From Bacteroidia bacterium (GTDB taxonomy: Bacteria; Bacteroidota; Bacteroidia; Bacteroidales; Prolixibacteraceae), in NCBI GenBank assembly GCA_026391315.1, contig JAPLDT010000053.1, positions 25,828 to 89,827 of the forward strand: 64,000 bases of DNA, written 5' to 3'. Of the stretch, positions 19,734 through 32,363 are shown piece by piece. The notes under the pieces were generated by a model, which did not search any database, was not told the DNA's origin, and was given only the letters and a program-made list of their open reading frames with translations. Within the stretch, counting starts at the first letter, position 1. Each line of letters begins with the position of its first letter. The translations under genes were made by a program, and so were the position numbers.

Positions 19734-22700
19734 ATGATCAAAATCCGCCTGACACTCTTTCTTCTCTTGGTTCTAACTGGGGTACTTAGCGCGCAAAGTA
19801 CTTCCAATACCTGTATGAAATCGACGGAAGGAAAAGAATTCTGGATGGGATTTATGGAGAGCAGGCACCATCAGCCAGGCCATTACCTGGAAATAACCTG
19901 TACCTCCATATTTACTTGTAACTTCAAGGTTTACCTGGGTAATTCCATAGTCCCATCTTACACAGTCCAGATACAGCCAAATACCCCTTACCGGTTTAAG
20001 CCAGTCTGGCAACAGGTAGAACCCATTGGTTCCGAAGTTGTTGAAGAAAAGGCGATCCACATTGTATCCGATCAGCCGATGAATGTGTTTGCGATGAACT
20101 GGAGCCCGAGTTCGGCCGATGCTGCAGTTATTTTCCCGATCGACGCCATCGGGAACGAATATTATGCCATGTGTTACGATCCGCATATCAATGAGAGTTC
20201 GTCAGGTGCGCCGGGAAATGGGAAAAACAGCGAGTTCCTTGTGGTCGCTACCGAGGATAATACAAAGATCTCAATTACACCCACTAAGATTACAGATCAG
20301 CTTCGTGCCGCCAACGTGTCTTTTACCATCACATTAAACAAGGGTCAACTCTACCAGGTTCAATCAATGAACCATGCAAATTTGGTCGGGCAAGGGGATT
20401 TGACCGGGAGCTACATCAAAAGTGATAAGCCTGTGGCTTTTTATTCCGGATCCTGGTCAACAACCATTCCGGCAGATTCAAATGTTGATGCATGGGATCA
20501 CCTCTATGAACAGATCCCTCCGGTACGGTCGTGGGGTCGGAAATTTGTTACGGTACCCCTGAAAGGAAGAAGCGAAGACCGGTTCAGGATCATAGCTTCA
20601 GAGGACAAAACAAGTATCCGGATAGGAAGCAACAATCCAATTGTGTTGAACAAAGGGCAGTTTTACGAATTCAAACTCACAAAAGATCAACCCTCTTATA
20701 TTGAGAGCGACCATCCAATCCTGCTGGCCCAGTTCATGGTCTCCAACAGTGTTGATCGACCTGCGGGTGTGAGTTCAAGCAACTGGGATGGAGATCCTCT
20801 TATGTTGATAATCAGTCCGGTGGATGAAACCAGGGAGGCCGTTACTTTCGTCGCTTATGATTCCCCCAACATCAAAAGTAAATATTTTGTCAATGTAGTT
20901 ACTAAAATTGAATACAGCAGTTTTATAACATTGGATGGTCAGCCGATTGTTTTTCAAATACTACCCAGTTCTGGATTTGCTTACGCACAGGTCGCTATCA
21001 CAAAAGGAAATCACAATCTGAACAGCTCGCAGCCGGGTAAAGGATTTATCGCTTATGTTTATGGTTACGGAGGTGTTGAATCGTATGGTTATGGTGTTGG
21101 CTTTAACCTCAGCATCAAACTGGACCTGGGCGGGGATCTCCATTTTGTGAAGGATACCATTTTACTTTGCAAAGGGCAGGCGAAAATTCTGGATGCTGGG
21201 TCGCATTTCTCGAAATTTTTATGGAGCACCGGAGATACAACCCAGACCATCTTTGTAACCAAGGCCGGATATTCAAGTGTAAGAGCATCTACATCAGATG
21301 GTTGTACTTTAAAGGACAGCATCTATACCTACGTAAGCAACCCGGTTATCAACCTCGGGAATGACACCACAGTATGCTTTCCAAAGAGCATAAAGCTTGA
21401 TGCAGGACCAGGGTTCCTATCCTACAACTGGAATACAAAGGATACTGTCAGTTACATTATTGCCAAAACTCAGGGGATGTATAGTGTTCTGGCGAAAAAC
21501 AAGTACGATTGTCCCTGCAGTGATTCACTCTACGTGTTTTTTGTTGCCAAACCTAAAATTAGCCTGAGTGGTCTCGATACCTTGATGTGTGGCAGCAAGG
21601 TTTCGACCTTTAACCTTACTGCGGACAAGGGAAAGTACCAACTGAAAGCGGATAATCCGCTGATAACTTTCAATGGCCTGACGGCCACCGTACCTCAGTT
21701 TGGCACCTATCCATTTACATTCATTGCAACTGATCCGTATGGATGTATTGCAGATACAGTTTTTAAGGCCGGATTTCATGAAATTCCAAAGTTGAACCTC
21801 GGAAACGATACCACGATATGTAATCCCAAATTGTTATTGCTGGATGCAGGAGCTGGATTGTCTTCTTATCTGTGGACAACAAAAGATACGCTCAGGACTT
21901 ATGAGGTGAAATCTCCCGGAAGTTATGGTGTTCAGGTACGGAACAAATATGGATGTGCCAACCAGGACAATATCTCTGTTAATTTCGTAAATAATCCCAA
22001 ATTGGACCTCAGCAAGTTGGATACACTGATCTGCGGGGTCAAATCTACCAACCTGAATATTTCAGTTGACAAGGGTCAATACCTTCTTGGAAGCACAGAC
22101 CCTTCAGTGACCATCAATGGTCTTTCAGCCAACGTTTCCAAGTATGGAACTTTCCCGTTTAGTTATAGATCCATCGACCAGTTTACCTGCAGGTCGGACA
22201 CAAACTTTACAATTGGGTTCCATAAAATACCAACCGTAGAAATTTCTGTAGACGACACTACATGTTACGGGTATAGCCTTGATGCGAAATATCTTGGGGA
22301 TGCAGAGCCGAATTTAACCCGTTTTACCTGGGTTTTTGCAAAAGATACGGTGGCAAATGAGATTGGTAGAACACAAATGCATGTTAAATTGGGTCTGGAC
22401 CGTACCAAACGTGACCTTTACCTCCATGTTATGGAGTTGGGGTGCCATAACAGTCAGGTCATCAAAGAGATAAGTGTAATCCCAGACCTTGATTTCTCTG
22501 TGCATGATTCGATCCTGTGCCAACCTTTCCAGTTTAATTTTGCCGCTACAAATACGGAGAATGTTGTAGATTACCTGTGGGATTGGGGTGACGGAAACTT
22601 GGAACACCAGGGAAAAGGAGCTTCGCATTCCTATGCTAAGGATGGCTATTATACTGTGCAACTGACTGCAACAACCGATAAGAAATGTATCAACACGGTC

Positions 22701-23018
22701 AAAAAATTGAATTTCCTTTATGTAGCGCCGGTTCCCAATGTGGATTTTTCTATCAGCGATAACAAATGCCTTGAAACAGGGCCGCAATCTTTGCTTTATA
22801 CAGGCTCTGCAGATGACAAGGACCACTACAATTGGGATTTGTCGGCCTTTATGCCCAACGAGTTGATTAAAAAACCGGGAGACACAAAGGGACCTTTGGT
22901 CTTTGAGTTTGTATCAGCGAAACCAAGGCCCTGGAATTGCAACGTATTCCCAAATTTGCCTTGCAGGTCAAAGATAGTTCGGGATGCATCCCCTTCTTGG
23001 TTGACTTCAATGCGTTAA
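19734..23018 (+). pseudogene. Secreted IgGFc-binding-like/PKD protein, N-terminal fragment of a frame-disrupted gene
   Basis: EGKEFWMGFMESRHHQPGHYLEITCTS N-terminus paralogous to 23779 ORF; frame leaves homology at ~22910. Confidence 0.8.
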
Positions 23019-23734
23019 CAGCAGATAAAGTCGACCAGGTTGATTACAAATGGAATCTGGGAGATGGTAAATGGGGGTATGGTTCTACAGTAGCTCATAC
23101 TTATCCTTTTCCGGATTTGGTTTATGACATAACGCTTTTTGCGGATTCAAAAACAACAGGTTGTAAGGATACCCTGTACAAACCGTCGTTTGTGAAGGTG
23201 TTTCCACAACCAAAGGCCTCATTTACAATCAAACAGAAGATTCTGAGCAATGAAAATCCTGTTGCCACATTTACAAATGAATCCGCAGGCGCTGACCATT
23301 TCCTATGGACTTTCGGCGATGGACTTTTCTCACACATCAAGGATCCGACCCACAAATACACGGCGGTTGGTCCCCGACAGGTTTTGCTTGAATCCATCAA
23401 TGAATTTGGATGTTCTGATACCATTTCGGATGAGGTAATCATCTCATTGCTAAAGATATTTGTTCCGAATTCTTTTTCACCCGCTGCGCCGAATCCTGTC
23501 GACAGGGAGTTTTTTCCCTATTGCAACGGAGTCCTTCAAAAAGGATACCATCTAAAAATAGTGAGCAGATGGAACGATGTAATTTTTGAGACCAAAAATG
23601 AGTTGAAAGGATGGGACGGCAGGTTATCGGACGGCTCTTTCGCCCCTGCCGGGAATTACATTTGGTTACTTTATTATGAAGATTTTCTTGGAAAATTCCA
23701 TTACCAGAATGGAACGGTTACTTTGATTTTTTAA
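22937..23734 (+). pseudogene. C-terminal fragment (PKD + CHU_C type-B CTD) of the disrupted IgGFc-like protein
   Basis: ETKALELQRIPKFALQVKDSSGCIPF... aligns with the paralog; overlaps preceding ORF in another frame. Confidence 0.8.
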
Positions 23735-23778
23735 TCCATCTTTCTTCATTTTGCCCTTTAAAATCCGATCTTTGTGCG

Positions 23779-26700
23779 ATGATCAAATATGGACTTATTC
23801 TGATATTTGTATTTTCGAACCTTTCAAAGCTTTCGGCTTTGGGCCCATCGGATATTTGTGTCAAAACCACAGAAGGCAAGGAATTTTGGTTTGGCTTTAT
23901 GGAAAACCGGCCGGGCTTCGGTTGTCCTACACCGGTACCGGTAAATTATCTGGAAGTAACAGTAACCTCCAGGTTTAATTGTCAGTTTACCATTGCGGTT
24001 GGAAGACCGGGTACCACCATCATCTCAGACATTTTGCAACCAAATATTCCCAAAAAATTCAGAATTGACAGGTCATTGGGTGAACCATCAGGGTCCGAAA
24101 ATATTGAAGCGAAGGCCCTTCACCTGGTCTCCGATCAACCCCTGAACCTTTACGCCATGAACTGGGGTTATAACTCGGCAGATGCGGCAGTGATTTTTCC
24201 GGTCGAGGCGCTTGGCAACGAGTATTATGCCATGTGCTATGAACCACATAACGAGGTTCAGTCTGTGTTCAATATTTTCTGCGGGTTTATCACGCTCACC
24301 AATGGCAAAAACAGTGAATTTGTGGTGGTTGCATCGGAAGATCAGACCGCCGTGACCATAACGCCCAATAAAATTACAGATCGGCTACAACCTGCCAATG
24401 TTCCCTTTACCATTACCCTGAACAAAGGTGAACTCTACCAGGTTCAATCGATGAACGCCCCGGGTCTCATTGGTCAGGGGGATTTGACAGGCAGCAACAT
24501 CAAAAGCGATAAGCCCGTCGCTTTGTATTCCGGATCCTGGGCTACCACAGTGCCGGTAACATCCAGCTATGCATGGGACCATCTTTACGAACAGATTCCG
24601 CCGCTCCGTTCCTGGGGCAGAAAATTTGTAGCTGTTCCTTTAAAATCGAGAGGAAAAGATATCTATCGGATCCTTTCTTCTGTGGATCAAACCACTATCA
24701 AAGTTGGTAATAAAATTCCGGTTGTTAGGAATCGCGGTGAATTTTATGAATTCATATTGAATGCAAATGAGCCCTCCTTAATCGAAAGTGACCATCCAGT
24801 TCTTCTTGCTCAGTACAGCGCTTCTAACGAATTTGACCGTCCGCCTTCAATTCCGCAGGGCGGTGCATGGGATGGAGATCCATCGATGTTGGTTATCAGT
24901 CCGGTAGATGAAACCAGGGAACAGGTAACTTTTGTAGCCTACGACACTCCCGAAATAACCAACAAATTTTTTGTCAACGTGGTAACCAGGGATGATGCAG
25001 TAAATCAAATACAACTGGACAATAGTCCCATTTCCTTCACCTCCCTTCCCAACACTGGATATGCTTTTGCACAGGTTCAGATTGCTGTTGGAAACCATAA
25101 CCTTGCCAGCACCGAAGCTGGCAAGGGTTTCATTGCCTATGTGTATGGGTTTGGAGGCGTTGAGTCGTACGGATATGGGGTAGGTTTTAACCTTAGCACG
25201 CGTCTTGATCTCGGAGGGGATATCCATTTTGCAAAAGATACCATTTTGTTGTGCCATGGTGAAACCAAAATACTGGATGCAGGTCCTTATTTCTCTACTT
25301 TTCAGTGGAGCACTGGAGAGACCACCCAGAAAATCAGCGTGAATCAGAAGGGATATTATTCAGTTACAGCGACCACCCCCGACGGATGCACCCTGAATAA
25401 GCAGGTCTATGTATTTGAAAGCAATCCTGTTGTAAACCTGGGCGCCGATACAACCATCTGTCGTGAGCCGTCCATTCTTCTTGATGCCGGAGCCGGTTTT
25501 ACCTCCTATCTATGGTCGACCAATGCATCCACACAAAAGATTTCGGCCAATTTAACAGGTAGTTACAGCGTTCAGGCAACAAATAAATATGGATGCAGCG
25601 CCAGGGATACGATCCATGTTAATATTGGCTACACCCCAAAACTAAATCTTAGCAAGTTGGACACTGAAATCTGCGGAGTAAAATCCACCATCGTGAACAT
25701 AACCGCAGACAGAGGGCAGTATTCATTGTACAGCGCTAATCCTGCCGTATCAGTTACAGGACTTACAGCAGTAGTTCCTCAATTTGGCGCTTTCCCTTTT
25801 ACTTTCAGGGCAACCGGTGATTATGCCTGTGCTGTTGATACAAATTTCACCATCCGGTTCAACGAAAAACCCACCATCAGTTTTGATATAAGCGATAACC
25901 AATGTCTGAAAGTGGGTACACAAACCCTTCATTATACCGGAACAGGAGATGATTATGCCCGTTATAACTGGGATTTGTCTGGTTTTATACCTGGCGAGAT
26001 CATCAAAAATCCAGGTATTACAAAAGGACCGCTGATATTTGATTTGAAAACCCAACCAAAAGTAACAATAGGACTGCAGGTTGTATCAAAAGAAGGTTGT
26101 ACCAGCGATAGAAAGCAGCTCCGGTTGCAGCGGAACCCTGACTTTTCAGTAATTGCATCAGATAGTCTGGGATGTGCCCCATTGTCTCTCACCTTTAGCG
26201 CTATCACGCATGGATCATTTGATCAGGTAGACTATAAGTGGGATCTTGGCAACAATGACATCAATTATGGTGCACAGTTTTCTTATACATATCCGAATCC
26301 AAAACAATCGTATGATATCAGCATATTTGCCGAATCCAAAATAACAGGGTGCAAAGACACGCTGTTTAAGCCTCAATGGATCAGTGTGTTTCCAAAACCT
26401 AAAGCTGAATTCTCAGTCCAAAATCCCATTCAATGCGTAAACGACCTGTTCGCGTTTCAGGCTTTAGACAATGGGGTGGGAGTACAATACAACTGGGATT
26501 GGGGAGATGGCAGCAAAGCTGAAGGAATGAACGCTCAGCACGGATACAATGCCGAGGGTCGTTACAATGTCTCCCTTGCCGTCCTGAGCAGCCATGGCTG
26601 CAGTGATCAGTCTCTTGTCAGGGAAATGGTCTATGCAGCGCCGATCCCCACTGTCGGATTCTCATTGGATCCGGAGTCTTGTCTTGAACCGGGTCATAAT

Positions 26701-27699
26701 ACTTTAAGCTACATCGGATCAGCCACAGATAAGGATAAATTCAATTGGGATTTGGCAAGACTGGATGCCGAAGAAATAGTTCAGGCTCCGGGGACCACAC
26801 AGGGTCCTCTGGTTTTTGACCTTATCAATCATCCAACCTCCACTGTATCACTGCAGGTCGTTTCGCAATATGGCTGCAAAAGTGAAACGAAGGTCATAAA
26901 TCTCAAGAGAAAGCCGGTATTTTCTTTCACTTCGGATGTCAGATCGGGTTGTGCACCGCTTCATGTACGATTTAAGGCAAAACCAAACGACGCTTTCGAT
27001 CAGCTGGATTATCAGTGGAGTTTCGGTGATGGCACAACTCAATCGGGAGATGAAATGCTCCATTCTTTCCTAATCCCAGATCATTCATTTGATATTCAGG
27101 TAAACGCGCTCTCGAAAATTACAGGCTGCAGGGCAATGGTAGAAGAAAAGAAGTATATTTCTGTTTGCCCGAATCCTAAAGCCGGATTTTCGATGAATCC
27201 CTATATGGTTTACAATGATCAACCGCTAGTCTCTTTTGCCGATCGAAGTATAGGCGCTATCCATTTTGACTGGGATTTTGGCGACGGGACACGGTCAGTT
27301 TTGCAAAATCCTTCTCACAATTTTGGGAGTGTGGGGATTAAAAAAATTATACAAACAGTTTACAATGAATTCGATTGCAGTGACACGACAGGCAAAGAGC
27401 TGGTCGTAGCAATTCATAAAATTTTCACGCCGAATGCCTTCTCTCCAAGGGCGAAAAATCCGGCAGACCGTCAATTTCTCCTTTATATCAATGGAGTTCA
27501 AACGGATGGTTACCATCTGAAAATATTAAGCCGTTGGAACGATGTGGTTTTCGAATGTAAAAATGAAATTAAGGGATGGGATGGCAGGTTATCTGACGGT
27601 TCGATGGCACAGGTTGGTAATTACATCTGGATACTGGAGTTCATCGATTTTCTTGGGAAAGCCCACCGGCAAACAGGAACCGTGATGTTGTTGGATTAA
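23779..27699 (+). CDS. Secreted IgGFc-binding-like/PKD protein with CHU_C type-B CTD (intact paralog)
   Basis: 1306 aa; EGKEFWFGFMENRPG, repeated Ig-like LGxDTTICR..LDAGxG motifs, PKD motifs, C-terminal CHU_C. Confidence 0.88.
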   Translation: MIKYGLILIFVFSNLSKLSALGPSDICVKTTEGKEFWFGFMENRPGFGCPTPVPVNYLEVTVTSRFNCQFTIAVGRPGTTIISDILQPNIPKKFRIDRSLGEPSGSENIEAKALHLVSDQPLNLYAMNWGYNSADAAVIFPVEALGNEYYAMCYEPHNEVQSVFNIFCGFITLTNGKNSEFVVVASEDQTAVTITPNKITDRLQPANVPFTITLNKGELYQVQSMNAPGLIGQGDLTGSNIKSDKPVALYSGSWATTVPVTSSYAWDHLYEQIPPLRSWGRKFVAVPLKSRGKDIYRILSSVDQTTIKVGNKIPVVRNRGEFYEFILNANEPSLIESDHPVLLAQYSASNEFDRPPSIPQGGAWDGDPSMLVISPVDETREQVTFVAYDTPEITNKFFVNVVTRDDAVNQIQLDNSPISFTSLPNTGYAFAQVQIAVGNHNLASTEAGKGFIAYVYGFGGVESYGYGVGFNLSTRLDLGGDIHFAKDTILLCHGETKILDAGPYFSTFQWSTGETTQKISVNQKGYYSVTATTPDGCTLNKQVYVFESNPVVNLGADTTICREPSILLDAGAGFTSYLWSTNASTQKISANLTGSYSVQATNKYGCSARDTIHVNIGYTPKLNLSKLDTEICGVKSTIVNITADRGQYSLYSANPAVSVTGLTAVVPQFGAFPFTFRATGDYACAVDTNFTIRFNEKPTISFDISDNQCLKVGTQTLHYTGTGDDYARYNWDLSGFIPGEIIKNPGITKGPLIFDLKTQPKVTIGLQVVSKEGCTSDRKQLRLQRNPDFSVIASDSLGCAPLSLTFSAITHGSFDQVDYKWDLGNNDINYGAQFSYTYPNPKQSYDISIFAESKITGCKDTLFKPQWISVFPKPKAEFSVQNPIQCVNDLFAFQALDNGVGVQYNWDWGDGSKAEGMNAQHGYNAEGRYNVSLAVLSSHGCSDQSLVREMVYAAPIPTVGFSLDPESCLEPGHNTLSYIGSATDKDKFNWDLARLDAEEIVQAPGTTQGPLVFDLINHPTSTVSLQVVSQYGCKSETKVINLKRKPVFSFTSDVRSGCAPLHVRFKAKPNDAFDQLDYQWSFGDGTTQSGDEMLHSFLIPDHSFDIQVNALSKITGCRAMVEEKKYISVCPNPKAGFSMNPYMVYNDQPLVSFADRSIGAIHFDWDFGDGTRSVLQNPSHNFGSVGIKKIIQTVYNEFDCSDTTGKELVVAIHKIFTPNAFSPRAKNPADRQFLLYINGVQTDGYHLKILSRWNDVVFECKNEIKGWDGRLSDGSMAQVGNYIWILEFIDFLGKAHRQTGTVMLLD

Positions 27700-27711
27700 G
27701 GTTGAAGGGAA

Positions 27712-28791
27712 TCAGAGGGTCGGTATTCGCATTGTATCGTAAAATGGCCTTTTCCGGAGGTTTCTTTCCAGGTAAAAAATAAGGGAGATTTCATGTGAAC
27801 CCATACTGTAGGTAGAGAGATCAGAAAGCACATAATCGAAGCTGTATCCCAATTGAAAGAAGGTTGTAGAATAACCGACCATCCCGATAATGGCATCAGG
27901 ACGGGCTGAGAGGTTGTTTCTGTACCAGGCCCCAAAGGTGAGGGAGTTGGTAATAACCATATACATTCCCAGGTTCAATTGTTTAAAAACTCCCTGTTGT
28001 TGGTAAATGGCATTTGGTGAAAGAGAGAAACCCTTCGAAAACAGTTCCCTTACGAAATCATGCGTTTTTGCTCCGATGTGCAATGTAAATTTCATCGGCA
28101 ATCTTCCCATTCTGTCTCCCTCCATGATGGACTGGTTGGGATTAGTCAGGTGACTGAGTGCAAAACCAAAATAGGTATCATTTCGTTGCCCTACCATCCC
28201 AAAAGTAAAATCAGGAAATATTTTTTGTCCGCTTTCTACCGGTAAAGCATAATTATCTGTAATCGAACCATTCTCCTGGTTAATCATACCGGGAAAGATC
28301 AGGTTTTTAGTATTGAATTGCTTCAGGATGAAGCCGGCCTGTAGCGCTGTGGTAAGGAAAAACCGGTCGTTGATTTTGATGTGGTGGCAATAAATGAAAG
28401 AGCTCTGAACCGTGTTAATATTACCATCAACCTCCCTGTCATAAAGCGCCTGAAAGCCGATGGCGCCATTCATTCCCAATATATATTTGTCGTAGGAAAG
28501 ATTATAGGTAACAAATGTATTTCCTGAGGCAGGCCATTGGTTCCGGTAGTTGGATACTATACGGGGATATGTACTGGTTCCGGCAAATCCGGGGTTAAGA
28601 TAGAGCGGATTCGAGTAAAATTGTGAAAACTGAGGATCCTGAGCATTTGATGTAATCGGCGAAAAAAGGCCAATGCCAAGGACAATGACAAGCAGAAAAC
28701 ACTTTACTTGAGATCTGGTAGCATGGGAAAATAGGCAGCAGCAAACTCTTTTTTGTCGTATCATGGTTAAATAATGCCGATTAAAAATCAA
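27712..28791 (-). CDS. PorP/SprF-family type IX secretion-associated membrane protein
   Basis: AQDPQFSQFYSNPLYLNPGFAGTSTYPRIVSNYRNQWP signature; start probably MIRQKRV at 28764. Confidence 0.93.
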   Translation of the reverse strand: MIFNRHYLTMIRQKRVCCCLFSHATRSQVKCFLLVIVLGIGLFSPITSNAQDPQFSQFYSNPLYLNPGFAGTSTYPRIVSNYRNQWPASGNTFVTYNLSYDKYILGMNGAIGFQALYDREVDGNINTVQSSFIYCHHIKINDRFFLTTALQAGFILKQFNTKNLIFPGMINQENGSITDNYALPVESGQKIFPDFTFGMVGQRNDTYFGFALSHLTNPNQSIMEGDRMGRLPMKFTLHIGAKTHDFVRELFSKGFSLSPNAIYQQQGVFKQLNLGMYMVITNSLTFGAWYRNNLSARPDAIIGMVGYSTTFFQLGYSFDYVLSDLSTYSMGSHEISLIFYLERNLRKRPFYDTMRIPTL

Positions 28792-29320
28792 CCGGATCCT
28801 GATCTAGTGGAATATTTGGTATAATTTCCAACAATCCTTTTAACAGATACAGTTTTCTCTCTTCCGCAAGAGACAGGCTTTTTTCAATTTTGTTCAAAAG
28901 CATGGATTCTGTATCTCCCTCTATTTTGCCATACATATTTTCGATGACCGTAAAAGCTTCGAAAGCAATCTGGAACTCCTGATCGATGATGAGCTGAACG
29001 AAGAAGGGAAGGTGCTTGCTGTAATTCAGACCGTTTTGCCAGCATGAGGCTACCAACCGTTCCAAAATGTCCAGATCCTTTTCATTTTTAAGCTCTTGGA
29101 TTAGTTGATCTACCGAATTTTCATGCTTTAAATCAATAAACAACTGGTAGATAATCTCTTTAACCTCTTTGCTTGTTGTTTGGTGAAGAAATGTAATCAG
29201 CGGGGCAACATAAGATTCGTCACCTTTGGTTTTTATCTCCTCCAGTGCATGATCAATTAATTCCTGGTTACTCGTCTTTATGGCAGATTTTAAACGGTTT
29301 AGTTTGTCCGGATTATCCAT
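28781..29320 (-). CDS. HEAT-repeat-like hypothetical protein
   Basis: 179 aa helical repeat-like; compact with downstream gene. Confidence 0.6.
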   Translation of the reverse strand: MDNPDKLNRLKSAIKTSNQELIDHALEEIKTKGDESYVAPLITFLHQTTSKEVKEIIYQLFIDLKHENSVDQLIQELKNEKDLDILERLVASCWQNGLNYSKHLPFFVQLIIDQEFQIAFEAFTVIENMYGKIEGDTESMLLNKIEKSLSLAEERKLYLLKGLLEIIPNIPLDQDPVDF

Positions 29321-29398
29321 CAGTTTCTGTTTTCCTTTTTGTATACGACAAAGATAAAATTATTTAAATAAGCCTGCCTGCTGAGTATGATTAACGTG

Positions 29399-32188
29399 TT
29401 AAATAAGGTGGTGTCTACTAAGAAATGAGCCGGTAAAGGAAGAACTGCATCTTGCTAAACCTTCAGGCGTTCCTTCATAAAGCTTGTACCCTCCCTGATC
29501 TCCCCCCTCTGGTCCAAGATCAATTACCCAGTCGGCTACCTTGATAACCTCAGGATTGTGTTCGATGACTAGTACGGTATGACCTCTGGAAATCAAAGCA
29601 TTCATGGAGTCAAGTAATTTGTGGATGTCATGAAAATGCAATCCCGTTGTGGGTTCATCGAAGATAAAAAGTGTCGCTCCTTCTTTTTCCTTGGCAAGGA
29701 ATGAGGCTAGTTTTACCCGCTGACTTTCACCTCCTGAAAGTGTGCTCGAGGATTGACCCAGATGAACATACCCTAACCCAACATCTTGCAGTGGCTGTAA
29801 TTTTTTGGCAATCTTTTTTCCTGTTGGTTTTTCATTGAAAAACTCGATTGCTTCATCAACAGTAAGCTCAAGTAATTCAAAAATATTTTTCGAGCGATAG
29901 CTTACATCCAAAACATCAGATTTGAATCTTTTGCCTCCGCAACTTTCACAGGTTAAAAGAATATCGGCCATAAATTGCATTTCCACCTTAATCTCTCCCT
30001 CTCCCTGGCAGGTTTCACACCTTCCACCGTCAATGTTGAAAGAGAAATGGGATGGCGTAAATCCATTGACTTTTGCTGCCGGTTGTTCGGCATACAACTT
30101 TCTGATCTCATCATAGATTTTTAGGTAGGTGACTGGATTGGACCTGGATGATTTCCCTATTGGGTTCTGATCTACAAATTCAATGGCCGTGATTCTGTCC
30201 AGATCTCCCCCAAGACCTGTATGATCGCCAGTCTTCTCACCATATCCGCCATAATATTTTGAGAGAGCGGGATAGAGTATGCGTTTAATCAATGATGATT
30301 TGCCCGATCCGCTGACTCCTGTGATGACAGTCAGTGTATTGAGCGGAAATTTTACATCAAATCCTTTCAGGTTGTTCTCCCTTGCACCGGTTATTTCGAG
30401 ATAATTGTTCCATTTGCGACGATGATCAGGTACCGGAATTTTCTCGGCCCCGGTCAGGTATTTGGCGGTACTGCCAACAGGATTAAGCAGCAACTCTTCC
30501 AGTGTTCCTTCAAACACAACCTCTCCGCCATGCTGACCGGCCAATGGGCCAATGTCAATCAGGTAATCCGCTGCCCGGATGATCTCCTCGTCATGCTCGA
30601 CTACAATGACACTATTTCCAAGCTGTTGGAGCTTTCGCAGGACTTTTATCAATCGTCCGGTGTCACGGGCATGAAGACCGATCGATGGCTCATCCAGAAT
30701 GTACATTGAGCCTACCAAGCTGCTTCCAAGTGAGGTAGCCAGGTTAATCCTCTGGGATTCTCCTCCTGATAAGGTGGATGAGAGCCTGTTTAGGGTCAGA
30801 TAACCCAACCCAACATCGCAAAGGAACTCAATTCTGTTGTTGATTTCGATCAAAAGTCTTTCTGCTACTACCTGATCTGTTTCGGAAAGCGAGAGTTGCT
30901 TGAAAAATTGTTGCAGCTCTGTTATTGGAAGATTTACAAGTTCTGTTACCGATTTACCTGAAACCTTTACAAATGCAGCTTCCTTTTTTAGCCTTGTACC
31001 TTCACATTCAGGACAGGTTGTCTTTCCACGGTACCGGGAAAGCATGACCCTGTATTGGATCTTGTATGTTTGCTCCTCCAACTGCTTAAAAAAGGCATTT
31101 AGTCCCTCAAAATAGCTGTTGCCAGTCCAAAGTAATCTTTTCTGCGCTGTTGAAAGCTCATAGTATGGTTTGTGAATCGGAAAATCAAATTTGGCTGCAT
31201 GCTTGATGAGCTGATCCTTCCATTCTCCCATTTTTTCACCTTTCCAGCAAACCAGGGCATCACTGAAAACGGATAGTGATTTGTTAGGAACCACAAGGTC
31301 TTCATCGATACCGATGGTCTTACCGTAACCTTCACAAACAGGACAGGCGCCAATTGGGTTGTTAAAGCTAAAAAGGTGAAGGGAAGGCTCTTCAAAGATA
31401 ATTTCGTCCAATTCGAAGCGGTTGGAAAATTTCCTGGTTTCTGTAGAATTCTCCTGCTCTATCCTGGTAAGGCACTCACCTTTACCCTCAAAAAAGGCAG
31501 TTTGTACAGAATCCGCGATTCTGGATGGGAAATCCTCATCCTCCGAAACCGGCATTCTGTCAATAAGAACATTTATTTCGACAGGTTTATTTTTGTAACG
31601 GTCCAGATCACTTATTTTAATTACTGCTCCATCCAGTTCAAGTCTGGTAAATCCTTGTTGCAGAAGTAATTCTGCCTCTTTTGCCAGGTTTCTTCCCTTG
31701 TTAAGCTGCATGGGAGAGACGATGGTAATTCTGGTGCCGATTGGGAAGGAGGTTAAATAGTTCACTACATCCACCACTTCATGCCTAACTACCTGTTTTC
31801 CGGAAATTGGCGAAAAAGTCCTTCCAATTCTGGCATAAAGCAATTTGATGTAATCGTAAATCTCGGTGGAGGTACCTACCGTGGATCTGGGATTGCGGGT
31901 ATTAACCTTCTGTTCGATTGCTATAGCAGGCGGTATGCCTTTGATGTAATCCACTTCCGGTTTGTCCATTCTTCCAAGAAACTGACGGGCATAGGAGGAG
32001 AGCGATTCAACATACCGGCGCTGTCCTTCGGCATACAAAGTATCAAAAGCAAGGGATGATTTTCCGGAACCTGAAAGTCCGGTGATGACAACCAATTTAT
32101 TTCTGGGAATCTTTATATCGATGTTTTTAAGGTTGTGGACTTTTGCACCTTTAATTTCAATATATTGATTTTTAAGATCTTGAGACAT
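29399..32188 (-). CDS. uvrA: Excinuclease ABC subunit A
   Basis: [39 protein letters not shown] signatures LSGGESQR x2, Zn-finger CPVCEGYG. Confidence 0.97.
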   Translation of the reverse strand: MSQDLKNQYIEIKGAKVHNLKNIDIKIPRNKLVVITGLSGSGKSSLAFDTLYAEGQRRYVESLSSYARQFLGRMDKPEVDYIKGIPPAIAIEQKVNTRNPRSTVGTSTEIYDYIKLLYARIGRTFSPISGKQVVRHEVVDVVNYLTSFPIGTRITIVSPMQLNKGRNLAKEAELLLQQGFTRLELDGAVIKISDLDRYKNKPVEINVLIDRMPVSEDEDFPSRIADSVQTAFFEGKGECLTRIEQENSTETRKFSNRFELDEIIFEEPSLHLFSFNNPIGACPVCEGYGKTIGIDEDLVVPNKSLSVFSDALVCWKGEKMGEWKDQLIKHAAKFDFPIHKPYYELSTAQKRLLWTGNSYFEGLNAFFKQLEEQTYKIQYRVMLSRYRGKTTCPECEGTRLKKEAAFVKVSGKSVTELVNLPITELQQFFKQLSLSETDQVVAERLLIEINNRIEFLCDVGLGYLTLNRLSSTLSGGESQRINLATSLGSSLVGSMYILDEPSIGLHARDTGRLIKVLRKLQQLGNSVIVVEHDEEIIRAADYLIDIGPLAGQHGGEVVFEGTLEELLLNPVGSTAKYLTGAEKIPVPDHRRKWNNYLEITGARENNLKGFDVKFPLNTLTVITGVSGSGKSSLIKRILYPALSKYYGGYGEKTGDHTGLGGDLDRITAIEFVDQNPIGKSSRSNPVTYLKIYDEIRKLYAEQPAAKVNGFTPSHFSFNIDGGRCETCQGEGEIKVEMQFMADILLTCESCGGKRFKSDVLDVSYRSKNIFELLELTVDEAIEFFNEKPTGKKIAKKLQPLQDVGLGYVHLGQSSSTLSGGESQRVKLASFLAKEKEGATLFIFDEPTTGLHFHDIHKLLDSMNALISRGHTVLVIEHNPEVIKVADWVIDLGPEGGDQGGYKLYEGTPEGLARCSSSFTGSFLSRHHLI

Positions 32189-32363
32189 AGTGAACCGTTT
32201 GAATGTTCAATTTTACGAACCGGTAAAAATACAAATACTTTCTTGTTTTGTGTGAATATTAAAAGATTGTCAAATCTTGCAGGATAGTGGGTATGATTGC
32301 GGAATATTCGGATTTTGTACTGTTATTTTGTGTAAATAGTACAAATAGATTTTTTTAAAGAAT

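Noticed and set aside
22314-22826. 170-aa minus-strand ORF
   Set aside because: Antisense to the PKD-repeat protein; no independent support
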